Both the position numbers and the translations under genes were made by a program. From Thermobacillus xylanilyticus (lineage in GTDB: Bacteria > Bacillota > Bacilli > Paenibacillales > Paenibacillaceae): 64,000 bases of DNA. Positions 33,221 to 42,693 of this stretch are shown one piece after another. The number at the start of each line of letters is the position of its first letter. Within the stretch, counting starts at the first letter, position 1. The stretch lies in NCBI RefSeq assembly GCF_907165215.1, contig NZ_CAJRAY010000097.1, positions 1 through 64,000 on the forward strand. Reading direction: 5' to 3'. The notes beneath the pieces were generated by a model. It worked only from the letters and a program-made list of their open reading frames with translations, was not told where the DNA came from and did no database searches.

Positions 33221-34378
33221 GTGATGCGGATGCGCGCATCCGATTTTGCGGAGCCTGTCGCGGTCGCCGTTGTCATCATCATCGCCGTATCGCTCTGGCA
33301 AGGCATGAAACGAGGTGCGCCGGGTTCCGCGAAGCACCTCTTGTTGTTCTTGTGGGAGACGTTCTGCACGATCGCGTCGCTGGCGCTCGCCGTCCGGTTC
33401 GCGACGGCTTTCAGTCCGGTTGTCGAATCGCGTCTCATGGACGCGGATCTCAGGCCGCCCGCCGGTGAAATGGACAACTGGTCTGTGGCATGGCACACGT
33501 TCATTACGGGCGTCAGGGATTTCTCGCTGCTTCGCTTCGGGCTGTTGTTCCTGATCGGCTATCTGGTCATCCGCCTGCTGCTGCGGCTGCTCGCCGCGGC
33601 TGCGCTGACCCTCGCCGCCGGCGCAGGCTCCATGGCCGGCGCCTCGCGGATGCGCGCCTATGCAGCCGCTCCCGGCGGCGCGCTGAGCCGTGCGGCCGGC
33701 GCCGCGCTCGGTTTCGTGCACGGCGGCGGACGGGCGCTCGTGCTGATGGCGGCGCTGTTCGTCTATGTGTCGCTGCTGCCGAACGCGCCGCTCGCCGCCC
33801 GGATCGATTCGTCCCCGCTCTACCGGGCTGCGTCGGAACGTCTGCTCGAGCCGGTGGCCGGCGGCGTGATGGCGGAGCAGGGACCGGTGCTGTCGCGGGC
33901 CGTCGAAGCGGAATTCCGGCGCATTCTGCAGCGCCGGTACGAGATCATCGACCGCGACGTGCCGGACGACATCCGGGAAGCCGCGCTCCGCATTACTGCG
34001 GGAGCGAAGGATGATGAAGCGAAGGCGCGCGCCCTGTACGACTGGATCGGGACGCGCATCGCCTATGACTGGGACAAAGCGGACGCCTACACCGAGCGCG
34101 GCGAGTGGCGGGAACAGACGCCGGAAGACACGTTCCGCACGCGGCGCGGCGTCTGCATCGACATCGCGCGCCTCTATGCCGTCATGGCGCGCAGCGCCGG
34201 CCTGGAAGCGCGGGTCGTCACCGGGCTCGGCGCGGACGGCCGCGGCGGTTTCGGGCCGCACGCCTGGAATGAAGTGCGAACGGGAGAGCAGTGGATACCG
34301 CTCGACGCCACCTGGGCAGCGTCCGGCGACTGGTTCAATCCGCCGGAATTCGACCGTACCCATGTGCGGGACACGTGA
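33221..34378 (+). CDS. Membrane protein with CvpA-like region and transglutaminase-like domain
   Basis: About 385 residues. The first 200 hold four or so membrane helices with a Gly/Ala-rich CvpA-like look. The C-terminal part is a transglutaminase-like domain with the catalytic triad visible: Cys in RRGVCIDIARLYAVMAR, His in FGPHAWNEV, Asp in PLDATW. Such domains act as cysteine peptidases or cross-linkers on the cell surface. Start is GTG at 33221 or one of the following ATGs (33224, 33230). It lies upstream of a class B PBP gene. Confidence 0.87.
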   Translation: MMRMRASDFAEPVAVAVVIIIAVSLWQGMKRGAPGSAKHLLLFLWETFCTIASLALAVRFATAFSPVVESRLMDADLRPPAGEMDNWSVAWHTFITGVRDFSLLRFGLLFLIGYLVIRLLLRLLAAAALTLAAGAGSMAGASRMRAYAAAPGGALSRAAGAALGFVHGGGRALVLMAALFVYVSLLPNAPLAARIDSSPLYRAASERLLEPVAGGVMAEQGPVLSRAVEAEFRRILQRRYEIIDRDVPDDIREAALRITAGAKDDEAKARALYDWIGTRIAYDWDKADAYTERGEWREQTPEDTFRTRRGVCIDIARLYAVMARSAGLEARVVTGLGADGRGGFGPHAWNEVRTGEQWIPLDATWAASGDWFNPPEFDRTHVRDT

Positions 34379-34450
34379 GGGGGAGCGGAAATATCGGATG
34401 CGTGCGGCGGAACATTTTTCAACCATGATGCGGAAAAGGGGGATGCGGTC

Positions 34451-36592
34451 GTGGCGAACGAACAACGGACGGAAGAAGAACAGCGAAGGTTGATCGCGAA
34501 TCGGCGGCATTTCTCGTTCCGGCTCAATCTTTTCTTCTTCAGCACGTTCGTCCTGTTCAGCGTGCTCATCGTGCAGCTGGCGATCCTGCAGTTCGTGCGC
34601 GGACCGGAGCTGCGCACCGAACGGGAAAGAAGCAGCAGCCGGCCCGTGCAGATTCCGCCGATCCGCGGGAACATCTACGACGCGACCGGCCAGCCGATCG
34701 CGTATTCGGTGTCGACGCAGTCGCTCTATTTCACGATGGAGCGCTCGATCAAGGAAGAAGAGGCGCGCAAGATCGCGGAAGAGCTTTACGAAGTGTTCAC
34801 GCAATACGGCGATCCGAACGAAGCGATCACGATCGATCAGATCATCGAGCGGATGGACATCAACTTCCGGCAGAACAACATGTACACGCCGCGCCTGATC
34901 AAATACAACCTGACGAAGCAGGAAATCGCGCACTTCTCGGAAAACAGCGCGAAATTTCCGAACATCAGCATCGTGGAAGACACGATCCGCCACTATGACG
35001 ACGACACGGTGGCGGTGCAGCTCGTCGGCTACCTGAAAAACTTCGACTCGGCCGTCACGTCCGCCGCGACGAAGGATTTCTACCAACAGAAGCTGCAATC
35101 GTCCGATCCGACGCTGAAATATTTGAACGACGAGGACGTCGGGATGGACGGCATCGAGCTGATGTACCAGGATGTGCTGAGGGGCCGGAACGGGGTCAAA
35201 ACGTACCCGGTGAACAGCCTCGGCGAAATCATCGGCGAACCGGTCATCACGAAGCCGGAGAAGGGCAGCGACCTGTATCTGACGATCCATCGCGATGTGC
35301 AGCTGGCGACGGAGAAGGCCATCCTGGATCATATCGAGTATCTGCGAAACGCGCCGAAGTCGAGCGGCGACCGGGCGGAGTACGCCCGCGCCGGCTACGC
35401 GGTCGCGATCGAGGTCGACACCGGCAAGGTGATCGCGATGGCGAGCATGCCGGACTACGACCCGAACGTCTGGAAAGGCGGTCAGATCAGCCCGTCCAAC
35501 TACGAAGCGACGAAGACGTTCCACAAGAACGGCGCGATCTCCCAGGCTTATCAGGACTGGGGATCGCAGGAGGAAGCGAACAAGCACCCGTCCTCGCTCG
35601 TGCCGCTCGGTTCGACGCAGAAGCCGCTGACCGTGCTCATCGGGCTGGCGGAAGGGCTCATTACGCCGAAGACGACCTACAACGACACCGGCGTGTTCCA
35701 GTTCGGCCGCGAAGGGTACCGCGTCTCGATCCGCAACGCCGAGAAACGGGCATTCGGGCGGCTGACGCCATCGAAGGCGATCGAGAAGTCGTCAAACACG
35801 TTCATGGCGGAAATGATCGGCAATGCGCTGTACCGGCGCGACGGGCGCAAAGGCGTCGAGATATGGGACAATTGGGTGAAACAGTTCGGGCTCGGCGTGC
35901 TGACCGAGAGCGGATTGCCGGGCGAGTCCAAGGGCGTTATCGACTATTTCCACGAGGCGGAGAACGGCAGCCCGCAGTCGGCGCTGATTTACGCTTCTTT
36001 CGGCCAGCAGGGACGCTACACGACGCTGCAGCTCGCCCAGTATGCGGCGACGCTGGCGAACCGCGGCAAGCGGCTGAAGCCGCAATTCGTGGAACGGATC
36101 GTTGACGCCGACGGCCGGACAGTCGAGACGTTCCAGCCGGTCGTGCTGAACACGATCGATCTGCCGGACGAGTATTGGGATGTCGTCATCAGCGGCATGA
36201 AATCGAACGTGCGGGGATTCGAGGGATTCCCGTACGACTTCCGGCGCAAGACCGGGACCTCCGAGCAGCAGACGAGCGTCGGCATCATCGAGAACGCGGT
36301 GTTCATCGCGTTCGCCCCGGCCGACAAGCCGAAGCTGGCGGTCGCCGTCGTCGTGCCCGAAGGCGGATACGGCGGCCGGGGGGCCGCGCCGATCGCGCGG
36401 AAAATTTTTGACGCATACGATCATTACATCGGCTTGACCGGCACGCCGAAGAAGAACACCTCTGTGACGCAGCAGTCCGATGCGGACGAAGGCCATGCGG
36501 GCGGCAGCACGACATTGGATGAGACGCCGGCGGACCCGGATAACGCGCAGACGGATGCAGCCCGTCAGAGCGGGTCGCAGAACGAAGGCTGA
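34451..36592 (+). CDS. Class B penicillin-binding protein (PBP2-type transpeptidase)
   Basis: A 713-residue monofunctional transpeptidase that cross-links peptidoglycan outside the membrane. One TM (about residues 25-48), a pedestal domain with PPIRGNIYDATGQPIA, and a C-terminal transpeptidase domain with all three active-site motifs: S388-TQ-K391 (PLGSTQKP), S447-S-N449 and K600-TG. The C-terminal 50 residues are a polar, probably disordered tail. GTG start with GGGGGA 7 bases upstream. It follows the transglutaminase-like gene and is separated by 26 bp from a binding-protein gene. Confidence 0.95.
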   Translation: MANEQRTEEEQRRLIANRRHFSFRLNLFFFSTFVLFSVLIVQLAILQFVRGPELRTERERSSSRPVQIPPIRGNIYDATGQPIAYSVSTQSLYFTMERSIKEEEARKIAEELYEVFTQYGDPNEAITIDQIIERMDINFRQNNMYTPRLIKYNLTKQEIAHFSENSAKFPNISIVEDTIRHYDDDTVAVQLVGYLKNFDSAVTSAATKDFYQQKLQSSDPTLKYLNDEDVGMDGIELMYQDVLRGRNGVKTYPVNSLGEIIGEPVITKPEKGSDLYLTIHRDVQLATEKAILDHIEYLRNAPKSSGDRAEYARAGYAVAIEVDTGKVIAMASMPDYDPNVWKGGQISPSNYEATKTFHKNGAISQAYQDWGSQEEANKHPSSLVPLGSTQKPLTVLIGLAEGLITPKTTYNDTGVFQFGREGYRVSIRNAEKRAFGRLTPSKAIEKSSNTFMAEMIGNALYRRDGRKGVEIWDNWVKQFGLGVLTESGLPGESKGVIDYFHEAENGSPQSALIYASFGQQGRYTTLQLAQYAATLANRGKRLKPQFVERIVDADGRTVETFQPVVLNTIDLPDEYWDVVISGMKSNVRGFEGFPYDFRRKTGTSEQQTSVGIIENAVFIAFAPADKPKLAVAVVVPEGGYGGRGAAPIARKIFDAYDHYIGLTGTPKKNTSVTQQSDADEGHAGGSTTLDETPADPDNAQTDAARQSGSQNEG

Positions 36593-36618
36593 CCAATGGA
36601 TAAGGCAGGGGTCCGCGC

Positions 36619-37629
36619 ATGAAGAAGATGCTGCTCCTCTATCTGGTGATCATCGGCGCTTATGTGCTGTATGCCCTGAACTTTTTCTACGGGAAAAGCC
36701 AGTCGGCCGGGGCCGGCGATTCCGCCGCCCTGGTCGGCAGCCTGGACGAGAAGTACGTGATGGTGACGTTTCAGTCCGGCATCGATTATTGGAAAAGCGT
36801 CATCAAAGGTTTCGAAGACGCGGCGCAGGTGCTGGGCGTCTCGGTGGAGTACCGGGGCTCGACCCAATACGACGTGCGCGAGCAGGTGACGGTGCTGGAG
36901 CAGGTGATCGCCCAGAAACCGGCCGGCATCGCGCTCACCGTCATGAATCCGGAAGCGCTTACACCGTCGATCGACAAGGCAGTGGACGCCGGGATTCCGG
37001 TCGTCCTGTTCGATTCCGGGGCGCCGAACAGCAAGGCCTATTCCCTGCTCGCCACGGACAACTACAACGCGGGCGTGACGGCGGCCCGGACGATGGCCCG
37101 GCTGATCGGCGGCGCAGGGGAGGTCGGCGTCGTGACCTTGCCCAACCAGCTCAACCATCAGGAACGGACCAACGGCTTCCGCGACACGATCCGGGCCGAA
37201 TATCCGGAAATCACGATCGTCGCCGTCAAGGACGGCAAGGGGGACCGCATCGTATCGCGGGATGCGGCGATCGCCATTCTCGATCAGTATCCGGACGTGA
37301 AGGGCATCTTCAACACCGACGCGGTCGGCGGGGTCGGCGTCGCGGACGCAATCCGGCTGAGGCAGCGGCAGAATCAGGTGAAGATCGTCGCCTTCGACAC
37401 CGACAAGGTGACGCTGGACATGGTGCGCCAGGGCGAGATCGACGCGACGCTGGCCCAGGGCACGTGGAACATGGGGTACTGGTCGCTGCTGTACCTGTTC
37501 CACCTCCACCACGGGCTGGTCACGCCGGACAGCGGACAGACGGCGGACGCCTCCCCGCTTCCCGTCTATGTGGACACGGGGATTTCCGTCGTGACCCGGG
37601 AGAATGTCGACCATTATTACGTGAAATGA
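36619..37629 (+). CDS. Membrane-anchored sugar-binding protein (RbsB-like)
   Basis: A 336-residue type I periplasmic-binding-protein fold held by an N-terminal membrane anchor (residues about 3-24) instead of a lipobox. VTFQSGIDYWKSVIKGFEDA, then KPAGIALTVMNPEALTP and GIPVVLFDSGAP, are family segments. It is followed directly by a YesM-type kinase gene and a response-regulator gene, so it probably presents sugar to the kinase rather than feeding a permease. It may be read from the PBP promoter or from one not recognised here. Confidence 0.9.
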   Translation: MKKMLLLYLVIIGAYVLYALNFFYGKSQSAGAGDSAALVGSLDEKYVMVTFQSGIDYWKSVIKGFEDAAQVLGVSVEYRGSTQYDVREQVTVLEQVIAQKPAGIALTVMNPEALTPSIDKAVDAGIPVVLFDSGAPNSKAYSLLATDNYNAGVTAARTMARLIGGAGEVGVVTLPNQLNHQERTNGFRDTIRAEYPEITIVAVKDGKGDRIVSRDAAIAILDQYPDVKGIFNTDAVGGVGVADAIRLRQRQNQVKIVAFDTDKVTLDMVRQGEIDATLAQGTWNMGYWSLLYLFHLHHGLVTPDSGQTADASPLPVYVDTGISVVTRENVDHYYVK

Positions 37630-37656
37630 CGGACGCCAGGGCGGCAGGTGGGAAGC

Positions 37657-39516
37657 GTGCGCAAATGGCTGGAAATCAACGACTGGCCGATCCGCTACAA
37701 GCTGATCGCCCATTTTCTGCTCATCGGCATCCTGCCGGCGGTCTGCCTCGGGCTGCTCATTCACTATTCGGTGGACCGCGTGCTGGAACGGCAGACTACG
37801 GCAAACACGCTGCAGCTGATCGGCAAAGTGAACCGTTCGCTGGAGCACTACGCCGCAAGTCTCCAGAACATCACCTACATCGCCTCCGGCAATCCGGATG
37901 TGCGCCGTTTTCTGGACGGGACGGAAGAACAGGAAGCGAAGGTGAGCGACCGTTACGAGATCCGGCATTTCCTGCAGACGATCAGCACGCTGTACACGGA
38001 AGTCGCCGGCATCCTCATCGTAAACAGCGACGGCGAATCGATCAGCAACGAGCTGTACGCCAAAGAAGGCCACCGCCTGACCCTGGAGACGTGGTATGAA
38101 GAAGCGGTGAAGCGGGACGGCATTTTCACGATTGTCGGGCGTCCCGAGGGCCGGCATGTGACCAGCCACGTCAATTACCGGGACGACGAGGTGATATCGG
38201 TCGCCCGTGCGGTGCTCGACCCCGACTCCCAGCGCGTGCTCGGCGTCGTCCTCATCGACCTGAAACTGCGCGTGATCGCGGAAGAACTCAAAAATGTGCG
38301 CCTCGGCCGCAACGGCTACCTCATGGTCATCGACGACGAGGGAGACCCCGTCTATGTGCCGGCCAACCTCCCGGCCGTCGGCGTCTCGCCGGACTGGTTC
38401 ACGGGAACATCCGGGTCGCTCTTCCGGGACACGGAAGCCGGAAGAATCCAATTCATCTATGTCAAATCGCCGTTCACCGGCTGGACGACGATCGGGGTGT
38501 TCCCGGTCCGCGAATCGATCCGCGAGATGCGGGAAATCCAGTTCTACATCGTCAGCTTCGTGTTTCTCGTCTGCCTGTTCGGGATCACGGCCTCGTATTA
38601 CCTGTCCCGCACGATTTCCCGGCCCATCGGGCAGCTCATCTCCTTCATGCACAAGGCGGAGTCGGGCGATCTGCTCACCCGGTTCATCAGCGAGCGGCAT
38701 GACGAGATCGGCATGCTGGGCCGCAGCTTCAACCGGATGCTGTACCGGATCAACCGGCTCATCACGCTGATGGAGCACAAGGAACGGCAGAAGCGGGAGG
38801 CGGAGCTGCGCAGCCTGCAGGCGCATATCCGGCCGCATTTCCTGTACAACACGCTGGACACGATCCAGTGGATGGCGCGCCGGGAAGGAGCGGCGAACGC
38901 GGCGGAAGTGGCGGAGTCGCTCGCCCGGCTGTTCCGGATCGGACTCAGCGGAGGCCGGGACCGGATTCCGCTCGCGGAAGAGTTCGAGCATCTGGAGAGC
39001 TACCTGAAAATCCAGAAGGTCCGGTACCGGGACAAGCTGAACTACGCGATCCGCATGGAGCCCGGACTTGAAGGGCATACGGTGCTGAAACTGATCCTGC
39101 AGCCGATCGTCGAAAACGCCATCTACCACGGCATCAAGGAACGGCGGGGACCCGGCACCATTGAAGTGGACGCTTTTGTCCGGGACGGCGAGCTCATCCT
39201 GCGGGTCAAAGACGACGGCGCGGGGATGGACGAAGGCCGGCTCGCCGAAGTGCGGCAGGCGCTGGACCGGGTCGGCCGCGAGCTTGATCCCGAGGAGCTG
39301 ATGGCTGAAGCGGAGACCGCGGCGGCGGGCGGATCGATGGACAAGAACCGGGGTTTCGGATTAATCAATGTGCATGAACGTCTGAAGCTGACGTTCGGCG
39401 GCAGGTACGGCCTTACGATCGACAGCGTGCGGGGGGAAGGCACGACGGTGACCATCGTCCATCCCGCGCTGCCGCCTGAGGCGCCGGACGGAAGCCGGAA
39501 GGAGGTGCGGGCGTGA
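37657..39516 (+). CDS. YesM/LytS-type sensor histidine kinase
   Basis: About 619 residues: TM1 (about 17-40), a long extracellular Cache-like sensor, TM2 (about 294-315), HAMP, and a His_kinase/HATPase pair. The phospho-acceptor box is LQAHIRPHFLYNTLD (His near 393); NAIYHGIKE and DDGAGMDEG are the ATPase N and G boxes. I prefer the GTG at 37657 (MRKWLEINDW); a GTG at 37648 is possible. The gene overlaps the response-regulator start by 4 bp. The partner's receiver domain is deleted, so signal output is in doubt. Confidence 0.93.
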   Translation: MRKWLEINDWPIRYKLIAHFLLIGILPAVCLGLLIHYSVDRVLERQTTANTLQLIGKVNRSLEHYAASLQNITYIASGNPDVRRFLDGTEEQEAKVSDRYEIRHFLQTISTLYTEVAGILIVNSDGESISNELYAKEGHRLTLETWYEEAVKRDGIFTIVGRPEGRHVTSHVNYRDDEVISVARAVLDPDSQRVLGVVLIDLKLRVIAEELKNVRLGRNGYLMVIDDEGDPVYVPANLPAVGVSPDWFTGTSGSLFRDTEAGRIQFIYVKSPFTGWTTIGVFPVRESIREMREIQFYIVSFVFLVCLFGITASYYLSRTISRPIGQLISFMHKAESGDLLTRFISERHDEIGMLGRSFNRMLYRINRLITLMEHKERQKREAELRSLQAHIRPHFLYNTLDTIQWMARREGAANAAEVAESLARLFRIGLSGGRDRIPLAEEFEHLESYLKIQKVRYRDKLNYAIRMEPGLEGHTVLKLILQPIVENAIYHGIKERRGPGTIEVDAFVRDGELILRVKDDGAGMDEGRLAEVRQALDRVGRELDPEELMAEAETAAAGGSMDKNRGFGLINVHERLKLTFGGRYGLTIDSVRGEGTTVTIVHPALPPEAPDGSRKEVRA

Positions 39517-40567
39517 AGCGGCGCTGGAAGGTGCTGATTGCCGACGACGAAGCGATCATCCGTGAAGGCATCCGCGACGCGGTGGATTGGGAAGCGCCGG
39601 CCATGACGAGTTCGAATACGCCCGGGAAGCCATCCGGCTCGGCGTCCAGGAATATGTGCTCAAGCCGACCAACCCGGGGGAACTGACGCAGATCATGACG
39701 CGCGTGCGGGACCGGCTGGAGCGGGAGGCGAAACTGAGCGCCTACCTGGATGCGGCCGCCTTGCAAATCCGCAAGAACCTGCCCCTGCTCCGCGAGCGGT
39801 TCTGTCTGGAATGGATGGAAGGCGCGCTCAGCCGCGAAGAAATCGCGGAGCAGCTTCAGTTCCTGCAACTTCCCGGCCATTCGCCCGAATCCGTCATGGC
39901 AATCCGCTGGCCGGAGCTCGACACGGGCCAGTCGCTACGGAACGAGTCCGAACGCCAGCTGATGCTGTTCGCCATCGAGAACATGACCTCGGAACTGCTC
40001 GGGGAGACCGGGCATCTGATCTTCCGGGACGCCGCCGGCCTCATTCTGGTCGTGATCTGGGACGACGTGCCGCCGGAGCTGGCCAGTAAGATCGAGCAGG
40101 CGGTGCAGCACTATTTGAAATTGACCGTCCAGGTCCATCTCGAACCGGCGGGGCAGGATATCGCCGACGTCGGCGCGGCCTTGCGGCGGGCCCGGTCCGC
40201 CGTCAGCCGGGAAGCCCGCCTGTCGCCGATCGTCCGGCGCGCCCGGGCGCTCATCCGCGAGCGCTACGCCGATCCGGAGCTGTCCCTCGAAGCGGCGGCC
40301 GCCGAGCTGCGCGTGTCGCCCGTGTACCTGAGCCGCATCCTGAAACAGGAACTCGGCGCGCCGTTCGTCAGCCTCGTGACGATGATGCGCATGGAGAAGG
40401 CGACCCGCCTGCTGACCGGAACCGACCTGGCGATTCACGAGATCGCCGAAAGCGTCGGCTATGTCAGCCAGCATTACTTCAGCACCGCGTTCAAAAAAAT
40501 GTTCGGCGTCTCCCCCAACCAATACCGGAATGGCGGGACGGAAGCCGACGAGCCGGACGACCGCTGA
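39513..40567 (+). pseudogene. AraC-type (YesN-like) response regulator with most of the receiver domain deleted and a frameshift
   Basis: GTG at 39513 opens a normal receiver start (KVLIADDEAIIREGIRDAVD). At about 39597 the sequence jumps to GHDEFEYAREAIRLGVQEYV, which belongs about 50 residues later and lies in another frame. The segment with the phospho-accepting Asp is gone. The first frame ends at 39686. The second runs to 40567 and holds the helical middle region and an intact AraC HTH pair (SPVYLSRILKQELGAPF to SPNQYR). Re-initiation at TTG 39587 could still make a receiver-less DNA-binding protein. The upstream kinase is intact. Confidence 0.85.
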
Positions 40568-40593
40568 ACCGCGCCATGACCAACGAACCCTGA

Positions 40594-40695
40594 AATGCTC
40601 TCGGTAAAGTAGACATTGAAAACAGCAAAAAAGTATCATCTGGACTCCGTGAATTGCGAAGTCCATTTTATGCAGTATGTTGTTCGAACAACTGA
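40594..40695 (+). other. Orphan coding-like tail ending in a Cys-Cys peptide, no start codon
   Basis: The frame after a TGA at 40591 reads ALGKVDIENSKK, SSGLRELRSPFYAVCCSNN, stop. No ATG, GTG or early TTG precedes it, so as it stands it cannot be translated as a whole. It marks the left end of an AT-rich segment and precedes an ABC exporter. It may be the 3' end of a peptide-precursor gene cut by the rearrangement, but this is a guess. A second short frame (GTG 40649, stop 40735) overlaps the exporter start. Confidence 0.25.
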
Positions 40696-40752
40696 CAGTA
40701 AGCCACCGGAGCAGTCAGAGTTAATTTCAGAATGATTTACCAAGGCGGTGAA

Positions 40753-42495
40753 ATGGTGAATCAGGCAAGAGATGCCATCTTGGAAGTTCTAAAAAACAGC
40801 AAAAAAGTGTTGTTTTTTATTTTGCTTTTCAATTTGACGGCATCTTTGGTTTCAATGCTGCAACCGGTACTCTTCAAAGATTTGTTCGATCAGATTCTGC
40901 CCAAAAAGCAAATCGATACGGCGATCTATTATATCCTTCTCATCGTATTGCTCCCTGTTGTTTTTGCCGCGCTGAATAGTGCTACAGCCTACTATAATAA
41001 TGAACTGGGAAAAAGGCTTTCGAAAGACCTGAGGGTAAGGTTGTTTTCGCATTTGCTTGAAATTAGGCCCAAGCAGATTGATCAGATCGGACGTGGAGAA
41101 ATCATTAATCGATTGACGTCCCAAGTCGGGATGTTATGCGAAGTTTTTGTGGTCGAATCCGTGATGTCCATCGTCTCAAATATCTTTTTGCTGTTGTCCA
41201 CGCTATGGATCATGCTTACGATGAGTTTTGAACTTACGCTTGTCGCTATGATTTCTTTCCCGGTTTTTATGTACATTTCCAAACGATTTCGCAACAAAAC
41301 CGAGAAGCTTGATGATATGTATTATACGGTCCTGGAACAGGGCATGAGTTATTTGAAAGATTTCTTTTCGAATTTCAAAACCGTTCATTTATTTAATGGA
41401 CAAGAGGCTGAAAAAAAGAGATGGATCGAATGGAATGACCAGGCATGGGGGATATCCAGAAAGTCACATGTATTTCATAACATGACCGTAAACTTGATTG
41501 CCGATCTGGTTATTTCGTTGATTACGGGCATTGTATATGGATACAGTCTTTATTTGATCCTGTCGGATAAAATTTTGGCGGGTACACTGCTGGCGTTTAT
41601 CATTATACTTCCGAGACTGTACAGTATTTTTAAATCCCTGTTTACAGTTCATGTAGATTTGACCAGAATGAAAGTGATCATGGGGAATTTGAATGAGATC
41701 TTTTCAATGGAAAGGATCGAATGTGGGCACTTGTTGCCTGATTTCAATAAAGTGCCCCGGCTGGAATTGAGAAATGTTACCTATCGCTATTCGGGAGAAA
41801 ATTCCCCGGGTATTTCAAAATTCAGTCTGGATGTGGAGCCAGGAAGTTTTGTCGGCATTGTAGGTTTAAGCGGGGCGGGAAAATCTACGTTATTTGAGCT
41901 GATACACAGACATCTCGAGCCTCAGTCGGGAGAGATACGGCTTGACGGTATAAATATTTCCGAATTCAATATCCATGAACTCAGGAAATACGTCGCCTAT
42001 AATCCGCAAAAAACGGTCCTTTGGAGCAGCAGCATTCTTGAGAATATCATTTATCCAAAAAAGAAGGAAGAAATGGATGAATCATTAACCCGAAAATTCA
42101 ATGCCGCAGTTGAACTTTCACATGTTAGAGACTTCGTTGAGGTATTGCCGGACAAGTATGATACCAAAATAGTGAGCAATGGCGAAAATTTATCGGGCGG
42201 CGAAATCCAGCGAATCTTGTTGGCCAGAACGTTTATGAACGACCCCAAAATTCTCATGCTGGACGAGTATACATCAGCTTTGGATGCAATGACCGAAAGT
42301 TGCTTGAACGATACTTTATTGAAATTGAAGGGCAAGGTCACCATTCTGGTCATTGCGCATCGGCTTTCGACGATCAAGAATGCTGACTACATTGTAGTCG
42401 TCGACAATGGCAAAATCGCGGAGACGGGGAGTCCGGAAGAATTGCTGTCCATGCATGGTGTTTTTCGTTCCATGTATGACAAGCAAAAGATATAA
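40753..42495 (+). CDS. ABC exporter (fused permease and ATPase), AT-rich island
   Basis: About 580 residues: six membrane helices (about 15-290) then an ATPase with GLSGAGKST (Walker A, near 371), NLSGGEIQR (signature), ILMLDEYTS (Walker B) and the AHR switch. Peptide/bacteriocin- or lipid-exporter type. Codon use and base composition are far more AT-rich than all neighbours, a sign of recent transfer. ATG 40753 or GTG 40756 follow AAGGCGGTG; an ATG at 40732 is in frame. It is inserted between the damaged response regulator and chvE, interrupting a common sugar locus. No modification or precursor gene remains. Confidence 0.93.
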   Translation: MVNQARDAILEVLKNSKKVLFFILLFNLTASLVSMLQPVLFKDLFDQILPKKQIDTAIYYILLIVLLPVVFAALNSATAYYNNELGKRLSKDLRVRLFSHLLEIRPKQIDQIGRGEIINRLTSQVGMLCEVFVVESVMSIVSNIFLLLSTLWIMLTMSFELTLVAMISFPVFMYISKRFRNKTEKLDDMYYTVLEQGMSYLKDFFSNFKTVHLFNGQEAEKKRWIEWNDQAWGISRKSHVFHNMTVNLIADLVISLITGIVYGYSLYLILSDKILAGTLLAFIIILPRLYSIFKSLFTVHVDLTRMKVIMGNLNEIFSMERIECGHLLPDFNKVPRLELRNVTYRYSGENSPGISKFSLDVEPGSFVGIVGLSGAGKSTLFELIHRHLEPQSGEIRLDGINISEFNIHELRKYVAYNPQKTVLWSSSILENIIYPKKKEEMDESLTRKFNAAVELSHVRDFVEVLPDKYDTKIVSNGENLSGGEIQRILLARTFMNDPKILMLDEYTSALDAMTESCLNDTLLKLKGKVTILVIAHRLSTIKNADYIVVVDNGKIAETGSPEELLSMHGVFRSMYDKQKI

Positions 42496-42515
42496 TGAAC
42501 ATGGTCTCACCTTTT

Positions 42516-42552
42516 GAACCAGGCGGATAAGCGCCTGGTTCTTTTGTTTTAC
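42516..42552 (+). terminator. Terminator of the ABC exporter gene
   Basis: GAACCAGGCG, a 6-base loop, CGCCTGGTTC, then TTTTGTTTT. Confidence 0.92.
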
Positions 42553-42693
42553 ATGTCGGCACAAGCCGCTTAACTTAACGTTTGTTGTTTTTTTGTAAAA
42601 ACAGGTCGGATTTTTCGAAAGACCGCGCCGCCTTCCCCGCATTACGATACGGTCGTACACCACACCACATCTAACAGGGGAAGGGGAAGTCCA

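Noticed and set aside
40577-40735. Insertion sequence at the left border of the AT-rich island
   Set aside because: No transposase-like peptide, terminal inverted repeat or target duplication could be identified.
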